Source: Acidobacteriaceae bacterium
GTDB lineage: Bacteria > Acidobacteriota > Terriglobia > Terriglobales > Acidobacteriaceae
NCBI GenBank assembly: GCA_027449545.1
Contig: DAIDLI010000122.1
Location: forward strand, 111,313-175,312
Length of the DNA: 64,000 nt
Direction of reading: 5' to 3'
Position numbers and translations under genes: made by a program. The notes beneath the pieces are model-generated. The model saw nothing but the letters and a program-made list of their open reading frames with translations. It had not been told where the DNA came from and searched no databases. Shown here in pieces: positions 52,416 through 60,741 of the stretch; positions within the stretch are counted from its first letter, which is position 1; each line of letters begins with the position of its first letter.

Positions 52416-55400
52416 ATGAGAAGCATGTTGTGGAACGGGCACTATGCGCGGCTCAGATCGTGCATGGCGCTGCTCGTCGTGCTCGTCCTGGCGATTTGTC
52501 AGGGCAGGGCGCAGATCGGCGGCTCAGGCACCATCCAGGGCCGGATCACTGATCCGAACGGGGCGGTCATCCCCAACGCCAACGTAGCGGCTACCAACGT
52601 TGCCACCGGCGTCGTCACCAAGAGCACCACCACCGGGGCGGGCGTGTACGTCATCTCGCCGGTTGCCCCTGGAACCTACACCGTCCAGGTGAGCGCACCC
52701 GGCTTCCAGACGGTCCAGCAGCAGAAGATCGTTGTCAACGCCACCCGCACGACGGGTCTGGACGTGAAGCTCAAGGTCGGCCAGGCGAGCCAGCAGGTGG
52801 TGGTCACGGCCGCTCCTCCGGCGCTGGACACCACCGACGCCACGCTGGGCGAAACCATGCCCAACAAGGAATATGCCTCGCTGCCGCTGTCAATGAACGG
52901 CCAGCAGCGCGATCCCACCGCGTTTGTGTACCTCATGCCGGGCGTGCAGGGCGGCGGACGCTCGGGCACCTTCAACGGCGCTGGCTCGTATAACGGCTAC
53001 CTCGATGAAATGTACGTCGACGGACTGCCGCTGACCACCATCGATCAGCAGGGCGACAACCGCACCGTTTCGCTGGCGATTCCTGTCGACGCGGTGGACC
53101 AGTTCCAGGTCCAGACCAGCGGCACCCCGGTTGAATTCCAGGGCATGGGTTCGCAGAACTACGAAATCAAGTCGGGAACCAATCAATTCCACGGAACGGT
53201 GTTCGACTACGTCCGCAACACGGCCTTCGACTCCTGGGGCTTCTTCGCCAAGGCGGCGACCGAGAAAACGGCTTCGGGGCAGACGATTCCCGCGCCCAAG
53301 CCGGCCGAGCACCAGGACGAATTCGGCTTCACGGTGGGTGGTCCCATCCGCCGCAACAAGATGTTCTTCTTTGTGGCGTATGACAAGTTCCATTACACCT
53401 ACGGCGTCAACCCGGGCCTGCTGAGCGTTCCCACTACGGCCGAGCGCCAGGGCGACTTCGGCGCCTATCCCAATCCGATCTACGATCCGACCACACGGGC
53501 GGCTTGCACGGCCGCCAACGGCGGAAAAACCTGCGCTTACCCGTTCCCGAACAACGTCATTCCCGCCGGCGAGATTTCGCCGATGGCGCAGAAGATGCAG
53601 TCGTTCATGCCCGCTCCCAGCAACAACAACCTGACCGGCAACTTCCTGACCGGCCAGCCGGGCGGCGCGGACAACTTCGAGCTGGTTGGCAAGTTTGATG
53701 CCAACCTCACCGACAAGCAGCACATCGCGGTGGTGTCCACCTCCGGACGCCGCGGCTTCATCGGCCTGGATTACGGTTCGGCCACCGTGCTGCCGCCGCC
53801 CTACACCAACGGCGTGGTTGTGGCGGAGCTCACGGCAACCGGCATCCTGGAGCACACCTACACCATCACTCCGCACCTGGTGAACCAGCTTGAGTACGGC
53901 TATGTTCGCCAGTGGGGCCCGGTCGGCAACCCGACCTATAACAACCCCACCTACGAGGCCTCCAAGGCGCTGGGCATCGGCAACCTGCCCCAGGGCCAGT
54001 CTTCGCTGGACTTCCCGGGCGTGAACTTCGGCGGCGGCGTAGATCTGCCGACCAACTGGACCAGCTATGTGGGCTATTCGCAGAACGTGAATACCTACAC
54101 CATGATGGACAACCTTCAGTGGATTCACGGCAAGCACAGCTTCACCTACGGATTCGACTTCCAGTGGCTGAATGAGAACCAGTCCAACTTCGACACGCCC
54201 AGCCGCCCCCTGCTGTTCAATGAGAGCAACCTCTCCACTGCCGGTTACGACAGCAACGGCAACATCATGTCCGGCACCACTGGGTCGGCCTACGCCAGCT
54301 TCCTGCTGGGCGCCGTCAACTCGACCGGCCTGACCATTCAGCCGTTCACCACCCTGGGCGCACGCTACAAGACCTTCTCGCCCTACGTGCAGGACAACTA
54401 CCGCGTCAACTCCAAGCTGACCCTGAACCTGGGACTGCGCTGGGACTTCTATCCGCCTTATCACGAAGTGCAGAACCGCTGGTCGTACATGAACCCGAAC
54501 CTGGTGAACCCGGCCACCGGCACCAAGGGCGCCATTGAGTTTGCGGGCAGCGGCCAGTACGCCTGCAACTGCCAGACTCCGGTTCACTACTACATGGGCA
54601 ATGCAGCGCCGCGCGTGGGCCTTGCCTACGGCATCAACAGCAAGACTGTGTTCCGCGCCGCCTATGGCATCATGTACTCCCACGGCGGCGGCGTCGGCGG
54701 CCGTCTGGGCGCGAACAACGGCACCGGACAGGTGGGTCTGACCGCCAATCCCACCTTCCTGAACTCGGGCCAGGGCGGCGTACCGGCCTTCTACCTGAAC
54801 TCCAACTTCGGCAACATGGCCCTGCCGGCCTACTCCTCGACGCCGGATATCAACCCGGCGGTGAATGCCGGCAACTACATCAACGGAACCGGCTCGTCGG
54901 TGGGCCCGGCCGGGGTTGGCTATGCTGATCCCTATGTGGCCAGCCGCGCGCCGTACTCGGAGAACTGGAACGCTGGCATTCAGCGCGCCATCACCAACTC
55001 GCTCACCATCCAGGTCGATTACTCGGCCAGCCAGTCGCACTTCCTCACCAGCAGCCTGAAGGGCCGCGGCTACTGGACCAACCAGCTCGATCCCAAGTAC
55101 CTGGTGCTTGGTCCGCTCCTCGGCAAGCTGCCGGGCAGCGTGGACTCCAAGACCGGCCAGACCTACCTCCAGGAAGCGGAGGCGATCATGCCTGGTCTGT
55201 CCATCCCCTACGCCAACTTTGGCGGCCCGCAGGCCACCATCGAGGCGATGCTGCTGCCCTTCCCGCAGTATTCGGGCATCACCGATACCTGGGGTAACAT
55301 CTCCAATGCGAACTACAACTCGCTGCAGCTCTCGCTTGTGCAGCACACCACCCACGGTCTGTCCTACACGCTGAACTACACCTACTCCAAGGAAATCGAC

Positions 55401-56093
55401 GACGCCGGCTCGTTCCGCAGCGGCTACGCGATTCCTGCCAGCGCCATCCAGAACGGACGTTCGTACAAGCAGGATCAGATCGAGCGTTCGCTGGGCAACG
55501 GGGAACAGCCGCAGGCGCTGAACTTCTTCGGCGTCTACCAGCTTCCCTTCGGCAAGGGCCAGATCGGCAACGGCAACCGCCTGGTAAGCGCCGTGGCGGG
55601 TGGATGGCGTCTCTCCTGGATCGCCAGCTACCACTCCGGCACTCCGCTTCCCATCACCGCGACCGGTTGTACGGCGGTGGGCGTGAGCGCCTGCATGCCC
55701 AGCTATGCCCCGAACTACACGGGCAAGCCGCGCATCAACGGCGGCTGGGGCCACGGCGTGAATGCCAGCAACGCGAGCTCTATCAAGTTCATCGATGCCA
55801 CCGCGTTCACGGTTCCCAACAGCACCACCAACTACCAGCTGGGCGATGCTGCCCGTACGGCTCCTTACGGCCTGTTCGGGCCCGGCGGCTATAACGTCGA
55901 CGCCGGCCTGCACCGCACCTTCGACTTCGCTGATCATATGAACTTTGATTTCGGCGCCGAGGCCTTCAACGTAACCAATACGGTGATCTTCAGCGGCATC
56001 AACACCCAGGTTGGAAACAGCAACTTCGGAACGGTCAGCCGCCAGGGCAACCACTCGAGAGACTGGCAGTTCTCGGGACGGTTCAACTTCTAA
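52416..56093 (+). CDS. TonB-dependent receptor, Oar-like, with N-terminal carboxypeptidase-regulatory-like domain
   Basis: I choose the ATG at 52416, preceded by GGAGG; it has 1,225 residues. A signal peptide (MALLVVLVLAICQGRAQ) is followed by a beta-sandwich domain (GTIQGRITDPNGAVIPNANVAATNVATG... to about 110), then the plug (near LPLSMNGQQRDPTAFVYLMPGVQG) and a long 22-strand barrel ending in GRFNF, with the usual terminal aromatic residue. This is the Oar-like type abundant in Acidobacteriota. It would import oligosaccharides across the outer membrane with TonB energy. No SusD homologue follows. Its promoter is visible, and a terminator separates it from the esterase gene, so it may be expressed on its own. 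Ligand inferred from neighbours: rhamnogalacturonan fragments. Confidence 0.9.
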   Translation: MRSMLWNGHYARLRSCMALLVVLVLAICQGRAQIGGSGTIQGRITDPNGAVIPNANVAATNVATGVVTKSTTTGAGVYVISPVAPGTYTVQVSAPGFQTVQQQKIVVNATRTTGLDVKLKVGQASQQVVVTAAPPALDTTDATLGETMPNKEYASLPLSMNGQQRDPTAFVYLMPGVQGGGRSGTFNGAGSYNGYLDEMYVDGLPLTTIDQQGDNRTVSLAIPVDAVDQFQVQTSGTPVEFQGMGSQNYEIKSGTNQFHGTVFDYVRNTAFDSWGFFAKAATEKTASGQTIPAPKPAEHQDEFGFTVGGPIRRNKMFFFVAYDKFHYTYGVNPGLLSVPTTAERQGDFGAYPNPIYDPTTRAACTAANGGKTCAYPFPNNVIPAGEISPMAQKMQSFMPAPSNNNLTGNFLTGQPGGADNFELVGKFDANLTDKQHIAVVSTSGRRGFIGLDYGSATVLPPPYTNGVVVAELTATGILEHTYTITPHLVNQLEYGYVRQWGPVGNPTYNNPTYEASKALGIGNLPQGQSSLDFPGVNFGGGVDLPTNWTSYVGYSQNVNTYTMMDNLQWIHGKHSFTYGFDFQWLNENQSNFDTPSRPLLFNESNLSTAGYDSNGNIMSGTTGSAYASFLLGAVNSTGLTIQPFTTLGARYKTFSPYVQDNYRVNSKLTLNLGLRWDFYPPYHEVQNRWSYMNPNLVNPATGTKGAIEFAGSGQYACNCQTPVHYYMGNAAPRVGLAYGINSKTVFRAAYGIMYSHGGGVGGRLGANNGTGQVGLTANPTFLNSGQGGVPAFYLNSNFGNMALPAYSSTPDINPAVNAGNYINGTGSSVGPAGVGYADPYVASRAPYSENWNAGIQRAITNSLTIQVDYSASQSHFLTSSLKGRGYWTNQLDPKYLVLGPLLGKLPGSVDSKTGQTYLQEAEAIMPGLSIPYANFGGPQATIEAMLLPFPQYSGITDTWGNISNANYNSLQLSLVQHTTHGLSYTLNYTYSKEIDDAGSFRSGYAIPASAIQNGRSYKQDQIERSLGNGEQPQALNFFGVYQLPFGKGQIGNGNRLVSAVAGGWRLSWIASYHSGTPLPITATGCTAVGVSACMPSYAPNYTGKPRINGGWGHGVNASNASSIKFIDATAFTVPNSTTNYQLGDAARTAPYGLFGPGGYNVDAGLHRTFDFADHMNFDFGAEAFNVTNTVIFSGINTQVGNSNFGTVSRQGNHSRDWQFSGRFNF

Positions 56094-56110
56094 CTAGCTG
56101 CAGCGATGCG

Positions 56111-56150
56111 AACAGCTTTGCAACAATGCAAACAGCTTTGCAACAATGCA
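56111..56150. repeat. Perfect tandem duplication of 20 bp
   Basis: AACAGCTTTGCAACAATGCA occurs twice in direct succession (56111-56130 and 56131-56150), between the receptor stop and its terminator. It looks like a recent slippage duplication. Confidence 0.85.
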
Positions 56151-56155
56151 AACAA

Positions 56156-56190
56156 GGGGTGCCGGCAACATGCGGCACCCCCACTTTTTT
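56156..56190 (+). terminator. Intrinsic terminator of the TonB receptor gene
   Basis: GGGGTGCCG (56156-56164) pairs with CGGCACCCC (56173-56181) around an eight-base loop, followed by CACTTTTTT. The nine-bp stem and six-T run form a good terminator 62 bp after the stop. Confidence 0.85.
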
Positions 56191-56260
56191 GAGCGAATAA
56201 CCTGTGAAAACGAGCATGGAGGCGGGCTGTGCGCGGCGCGGCTTCTATGCGGGAGGCGGC

Positions 56261-57850
56261 ATGCGGATCATGAAGACATTCCTACTGGGCTTGTTGCTGG
56301 CGCTGCAAGGCATTGCGGTGGCCCACGCGCAGACCTCGACAGCGAAGGACGCTGCGAACGGAAACCTGCCCACGCTGTTCATCGTGGGCGATTCGACGGC
56401 CAACATCCACGGCGATCCATCGGTTTCCACCAAGCGGCGCGTGGGCTGGGGAACGCCCTTTGCGAAGTACTTCGACCCCGGCAAGATCCGCGTGGTGAAT
56501 GCGGCGGTGGCCGGCCGCAGCAGCCGCACCTTTATGAGCGAAGGCAAGTGGGCCGCGGTGATGCAGCAGCTCAAGCCGGGCGACTTTGTGCTGATTCAGT
56601 TCGGCCACAACGATCCGGGCGGCGTGGGCACAGGCAAGGATCGGGGATCGCTGCCGGGCCTCGGCGACGAGACGCAGACCGTCACCAAGCCCAATGGGAA
56701 GCAGGAGGTGGTGCACACCTTTGGCTGGTACCTGCGCAAGTATGTTCAGGACACCCGTGCGAAGGGCGCGACACCCATCATCCTTTCGGTGACACCGCGC
56801 AACATCTGGAAGAATGGCAAGCCCGAGGTGGCGCTGGGACACTACCGCGAGTGGGCCGCCGCGGTTGCGCACCAGGAGAATGCGGACTACGTGGACGTGA
56901 GCCGGATCGTCTCGCGGGAGTATGCCAAGCTGGGCCCGGCGAAGGTGGCCACCTTCTTCCCGCTGGATCACACCCACACCAACGCCGTCGGCGCGGAGCT
57001 GAATGCCAAGAGCGTGGTGGCGGGCTTGAAGTCGCTCCCCGATACGCCCCTGACGCCCTACTTCTCAGCGCTGGGCGCCGCGGTGGTGCCGGCCTCGGAG
57101 GCCACGCTGCCGCTGCCCGCCAACGCCAAGCTGCCGACCCTCTGGATCATCGGCGACTCCACCGTGCGAAACGGCGAAGGCGACGGCGCCAACGGCCAGT
57201 GGGGCTGGGGCGACGAGATCGCGCCTTACTTCAAGACCGATCGCATCAACGTGGTGAACCGCGCGTTGGGCGGGCGCAGCAGCCGCACCTACTACAACTT
57301 CGAGTGGCCGACCGACCTGCGCATGATCAAGCGCGGCGACTGCGTGCTGATGCAGTTCGGGCATAACGACTCCGGCCCGCTGGACGACAAGGCGCGCGCG
57401 CGCGGCACCATCCCCGGCAACGGCGACCAGACCCAAACCATCCACAACCCCATCACCCGCAAGCAGGAAGTGGTGCATACCTACGGATGGTATCTGCGCC
57501 AGTTCATCCAGCAGTCGCGGGCCGCGGGCGCCACGCCCATTGTGCTGTCGCTGATCCCGCGCAAGGTGTGGGTGGATGGCAAGATCCGCCGCGAGAAGTA
57601 CGTGGACTGGGCCAAGGCTGCCGCGGAGCAGGAGCACGCTCCGTTCGTGGACCTGAACGGCATCATCGCCAAGCGCTATGACGCCATGGGCCCGGCCGCG
57701 GTGAACGGGCTGTTCGGGGATCCGCACACTCACACCAACCTGGCCGGAGCCAAGCTGAATGCGCAGTGCGTGGTGGACGGGCTCAAGCACCTCAAGCACG
57801 ATCCGCTGAAGAAGTACCTGAAGAAAAAGCCGGCAGTCGCGGCGCAGTAA
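56261..57850 (+). CDS. Tandem-domain rhamnogalacturonan acetylesterase (two SGNH/GDSL hydrolase domains)
   Basis: I choose the ATG at 56261, with GGGAGG four bases upstream; it has 529 residues. A signal peptide (FLLGLLLALQGIAVAHA) precedes two homologous SGNH domains. Domain 1 (about 35-265): FIVGDSTAN (Ser45), AGRSSRTF, QFGHNDPGG and LDHTHTN. Domain 2 (about 290-510): WIIGDSTVRN (Ser300), GGRSSRTYYN, QFGHNDSGP and GDPHTHTN. This is the CE12-type rhamnogalacturonan acetylesterase pattern, removing acetyl groups from galacturonic acid of RG-I; the usual enzyme has one domain of about 250 residues. In domain 2 the Asp of the D-x-x-H motif is Pro, with Asp shifted one residue upstream, so this domain may be weakened or altered. 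It is convergent with the GH106 gene. Confidence 0.88.
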   Translation: MRIMKTFLLGLLLALQGIAVAHAQTSTAKDAANGNLPTLFIVGDSTANIHGDPSVSTKRRVGWGTPFAKYFDPGKIRVVNAAVAGRSSRTFMSEGKWAAVMQQLKPGDFVLIQFGHNDPGGVGTGKDRGSLPGLGDETQTVTKPNGKQEVVHTFGWYLRKYVQDTRAKGATPIILSVTPRNIWKNGKPEVALGHYREWAAAVAHQENADYVDVSRIVSREYAKLGPAKVATFFPLDHTHTNAVGAELNAKSVVAGLKSLPDTPLTPYFSALGAAVVPASEATLPLPANAKLPTLWIIGDSTVRNGEGDGANGQWGWGDEIAPYFKTDRINVVNRALGGRSSRTYYNFEWPTDLRMIKRGDCVLMQFGHNDSGPLDDKARARGTIPGNGDQTQTIHNPITRKQEVVHTYGWYLRQFIQQSRAAGATPIVLSLIPRKVWVDGKIRREKYVDWAKAAAEQEHAPFVDLNGIIAKRYDAMGPAAVNGLFGDPHTHTNLAGAKLNAQCVVDGLKHLKHDPLKKYLKKKPAVAAQ

Positions 57851-57869
57851 CAAGCGCACGGTTGCAGCA

Positions 57870-57916
57870 AAAAAGCCGCAGTGCCGATCGGACATCCGGT
57901 CGGCACTGCGGCTTTT
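57870..57916. terminator. Bidirectional intrinsic terminator between convergent genes
   Basis: AAAAGCCGCAGTGCCGATCGG and its partner CCGGTCGGCACTGCGGCTTTT form a stem of about 20 bp with one wobble and loop ACAT. A-runs on the left and T-runs on the right make it work in both directions, for the esterase (+) and GH106 (-) genes. Confidence 0.92.
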
Positions 57917-57969
57917 CTTGTGCGGGAGAAGCACAGGCGAACGCCGCAATCCGCGGCGTCGCTGCCATC

Positions 57970-60684
57970 TCAGGGAGCGCTCTGTTGCACCAGCGTGATA
58001 TGCCCCAGCAGCCCCGAAGGCACCGGCGCCAGGTGGTTCATATCCTGCGGGACGGCCCGGCGGCCGTAACGCGCCCACAGCAGGCGGTAGTCGGGCCGCG
58101 ATTCGCCGGCCAGCTCATTGATGGCGGTATTCGCCACCCTCACCTCGAGCGTGTTCTTGCCCGGCTGCAACAGGTGGGTGATGTCGAGCCGATAGGGCGG
58201 GTGCCACAGCGAGCCGGCGCGCTGTCCGTTGACGTAGACCACGGCGGCCTCGCGGATCGGCGGATCGTAGAGGGCGTGCATACCGGGATGCTCGCGGCTG
58301 GCCGGCGGTTCAGGTGTCGGCGTGCCCTGCCCGAAGTCCAGCAGGATGGACGTGCCGGCAGCAGGCGCGGACGGCAGCGTGAACGCGCGGCGATAGACCG
58401 CAACGCCGGAGAAAAACTCGGTCTTCTGCGAATCCGTCCACGAGGAGAGATGCGCCATCGTCTCTGGCGCGGCAGCTCCGGGGAAGCTCACCGACCAGTT
58501 GCTGCTGAGGTCAGCGAGGTTGGTTTCCTGGCCGGCGGGCGGCGCCGCAGGCGAGGCCGCTCCGGTGTGCAGCAGCAGGATGCGCGAGCCGTAGGGCGGC
58601 AGGTCGAGCTCGCAGGACAGCGGCGAACCGTGCAGCGGAGAGGTTGCGCCGGAGTCCGGATCGAGCCACTCGCCGGCCAGGTAGCGCGTGTGCAGCTTCA
58701 TCGTCGCCTTGATCGGCTGATTGCTGGTGTTGGCGATGAAGTAGATCTCGCCCTCAGGCAGTTTGCGGCGGATGAAGCCCACCTCCGGCGCGGCCGGCGT
58801 GAGCTGGAACTGCTGGGGAACGGCGGCGTGCAGGGCAGCCGGCAAATCCTCCGCGGAGCTCACCAGCTTGCTGCGATCGCTGGCGAAGAGCGATTTGGCG
58901 GCGGCTTGAACCCGTTGCGATACAGCCGCAAAGTTCTCCAGGCCGGGCGCGTGCGCCGGGATACGCCCGACGGCGATCACGCGTCCACCGTTGTGTACGT
59001 AGGCGGCGATCTGGGCCAGCGTGGCGGGCGCAATGCGGTTCACGTTAGGCATGATGAGCACCGGGTAGTGGATGCCCCGCGCGGCAATTGCCTTGGCGTC
59101 GATGTAGTCGAAGTTGTAGCCCGCGTTCTCGACGGCCTGGGTGAGCTGGGGCGTGATCCAGCGCGGCATCACGCTGGTGAGAGCGACCTTGCCGGGGGTG
59201 AAGGCGGCGTAGGCGTCATCTTCGGGCAGATAGATGGCGACGTTGTTGGCCGGCTGGCCCTGGCGCAGAATCCAGCTTACGCGCTGGAAGTAGCTGGTGA
59301 CGTCGGGCATCACGATCCACCAGGGATTGTGCGCGTTGAACACGCCGGCGGCATAGAAGCTCCAGCCGGGCTCGGGCACCGAGGGCGGCGAATACGCCCA
59401 GCCGTGCGCCATGAGCTGATTGATGCCTTGCAGGAAGAAGCGGTCGGCCTCCGCCTTCATGTCCAGCGGCGTGGCGCGGAACGCGGGCGAGTGCAGCCAG
59501 GTCCAGGTCTCGGAGGAGGTGATGGGGCGGCCATAGACATGGCTCGCCGAGGTGGCCCAGCGCGTGAACGAGAACTGCTGCCACTGCGGACCTTCGCCTT
59601 CAGGCAGATCGACCAGCGCGTTGCTGGAGAGCGAGACCGCCGGCGAACCGTAGGTCTGCGAGCGGAAGCGCGTGCGGTGCTCCCTGGCCCACTGGTTGAT
59701 GGGGGTGAGGTAGTTCTGGTCGACCAGCTCGGTCAGCGTGAGCCCCCAGTCATGGCGCACCGAGAGCGCCTCCGCATCGGGATTGGCAGAGAACAGCTCC
59801 GGCAGGTGGGGCAGCAGATCGTAGCCGCGGCGGCTGCGGAACTCCGCCAGCAGATGCGGTGTCCAGTCGGCTTCAAAGACCTCCAGCGAATCGCTGAACA
59901 CCGAGTAGGGCGGCTGGTTGCCGAAGGCCGAGATCAGCTTGTCGGCAACGTCGTGCAGGTGCTTCTGCACGGCCTCGGCGGAGAAGTGATCGAGCACGAA
60001 GCCTTCCGCATCCACGGCGGCGCGCTTCACCTGCTGGCCGGTACGCGTCATCACGTACCAGCGCAGGACGCTGCCCGCGGGCAGATGGCTGGTGTCGATG
60101 CGCAGTGCACCTGCCGCGGGAAGCGGCAACTGGCGCAGCGCTGAGGGCGCGGCATCGGCCGGCCCGGCAAAGACGGCCAGCAGTTGTTCGCCGTTGCCGA
60201 TGGCGGGCACCGGGGCAGAATTCTGGCCGGGCTGGAGCGGCGCGCGCAGCTCGCGGATCATGGCGGCCGCATCGGTTACCGGCGTGTGCGGTCCGCCGTA
60301 GGGCCAGCCGCTGGCGAGCGTCAGATTGGCGCGCAGACCCAGCTTGTCGCCCTCGCGGTTCACGTAGCCCACATCGTCCAGGAACTCAGGCGACAGATAG
60401 GGCAGATTGCGAAAGCCGGTTTGGGGGTCGTCGAGCGCGAGCGGATAGACGGGCTGGATCTCATAGCCGCCGAAGCCGCCCTGCTTCATCTGCTCCAGTT
60501 CCTTCAGCAACTCCGGCTTGACGACGGCGGGGCCGAACCACCACCAGCGCACCATTACGCGCGCGTCGTTGGGCGGAGTCTTGAAGGTGTGTTCGATCTG
60601 CGCCACGGACGTTTGCGTCTGCGCATGGAGGCAGACAAGAGAAAGCGCGAGAGGGGCTGCTGCCAACAGATGCCGTATCTTCAC
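57970..60684 (-). CDS. GH106-type alpha-L-rhamnosidase
   Basis: A 904-residue secreted protein (signal peptide LLAAAPLALSLVCLHAQ). The opening PPNDARVMVRWWWFGPAVVKPELLKELEQMKQGGFGGYEIQ is typical of GH106. Further family-like features are SGWPYGGP, FSDSLEVFEADWTP, and ITSSETWTWLHSPAFRATPLDMKAEADRFFLQGINQ, which holds a conserved Glu. The C-terminal part has beta-sandwich segments (YVNGQRAGSLWHPPYRLDITHLLQPGKNTLEVRV). GH106 enzymes release alpha-L-rhamnose, often from rhamnogalacturonan oligosaccharides. It lies 57 bp downstream of the GH35 gene, so both probably share one minus-strand transcript. Confidence 0.85.
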   Translation of the reverse strand: MKIRHLLAAAPLALSLVCLHAQTQTSVAQIEHTFKTPPNDARVMVRWWWFGPAVVKPELLKELEQMKQGGFGGYEIQPVYPLALDDPQTGFRNLPYLSPEFLDDVGYVNREGDKLGLRANLTLASGWPYGGPHTPVTDAAAMIRELRAPLQPGQNSAPVPAIGNGEQLLAVFAGPADAAPSALRQLPLPAAGALRIDTSHLPAGSVLRWYVMTRTGQQVKRAAVDAEGFVLDHFSAEAVQKHLHDVADKLISAFGNQPPYSVFSDSLEVFEADWTPHLLAEFRSRRGYDLLPHLPELFSANPDAEALSVRHDWGLTLTELVDQNYLTPINQWAREHRTRFRSQTYGSPAVSLSSNALVDLPEGEGPQWQQFSFTRWATSASHVYGRPITSSETWTWLHSPAFRATPLDMKAEADRFFLQGINQLMAHGWAYSPPSVPEPGWSFYAAGVFNAHNPWWIVMPDVTSYFQRVSWILRQGQPANNVAIYLPEDDAYAAFTPGKVALTSVMPRWITPQLTQAVENAGYNFDYIDAKAIAARGIHYPVLIMPNVNRIAPATLAQIAAYVHNGGRVIAVGRIPAHAPGLENFAAVSQRVQAAAKSLFASDRSKLVSSAEDLPAALHAAVPQQFQLTPAAPEVGFIRRKLPEGEIYFIANTSNQPIKATMKLHTRYLAGEWLDPDSGATSPLHGSPLSCELDLPPYGSRILLLHTGAASPAAPPAGQETNLADLSSNWSVSFPGAAAPETMAHLSSWTDSQKTEFFSGVAVYRRAFTLPSAPAAGTSILLDFGQGTPTPEPPASREHPGMHALYDPPIREAAVVYVNGQRAGSLWHPPYRLDITHLLQPGKNTLEVRVANTAINELAGESRPDYRLLWARYGRRAVPQDMNHLAPVPSGLLGHITLVQQSAP

Positions 60685-60741
60685 TGGGAGCTCCGTGGTG
60701 CGCGCGGCGTGCCGCGCACGGGTGTCAAATGCAGATTCATG

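Noticed and set aside
52890-56054. 1,054-aa minus-strand ORF opposite the TonB receptor
   Set aside because: Shadow frame in GC-rich DNA; Val/Ala/Arg-rich with no domain.
57766-60144. 792-aa + strand ORF opposite GH106
   Set aside because: Shadow frame; it also crosses the bidirectional terminator at 57870-57916.
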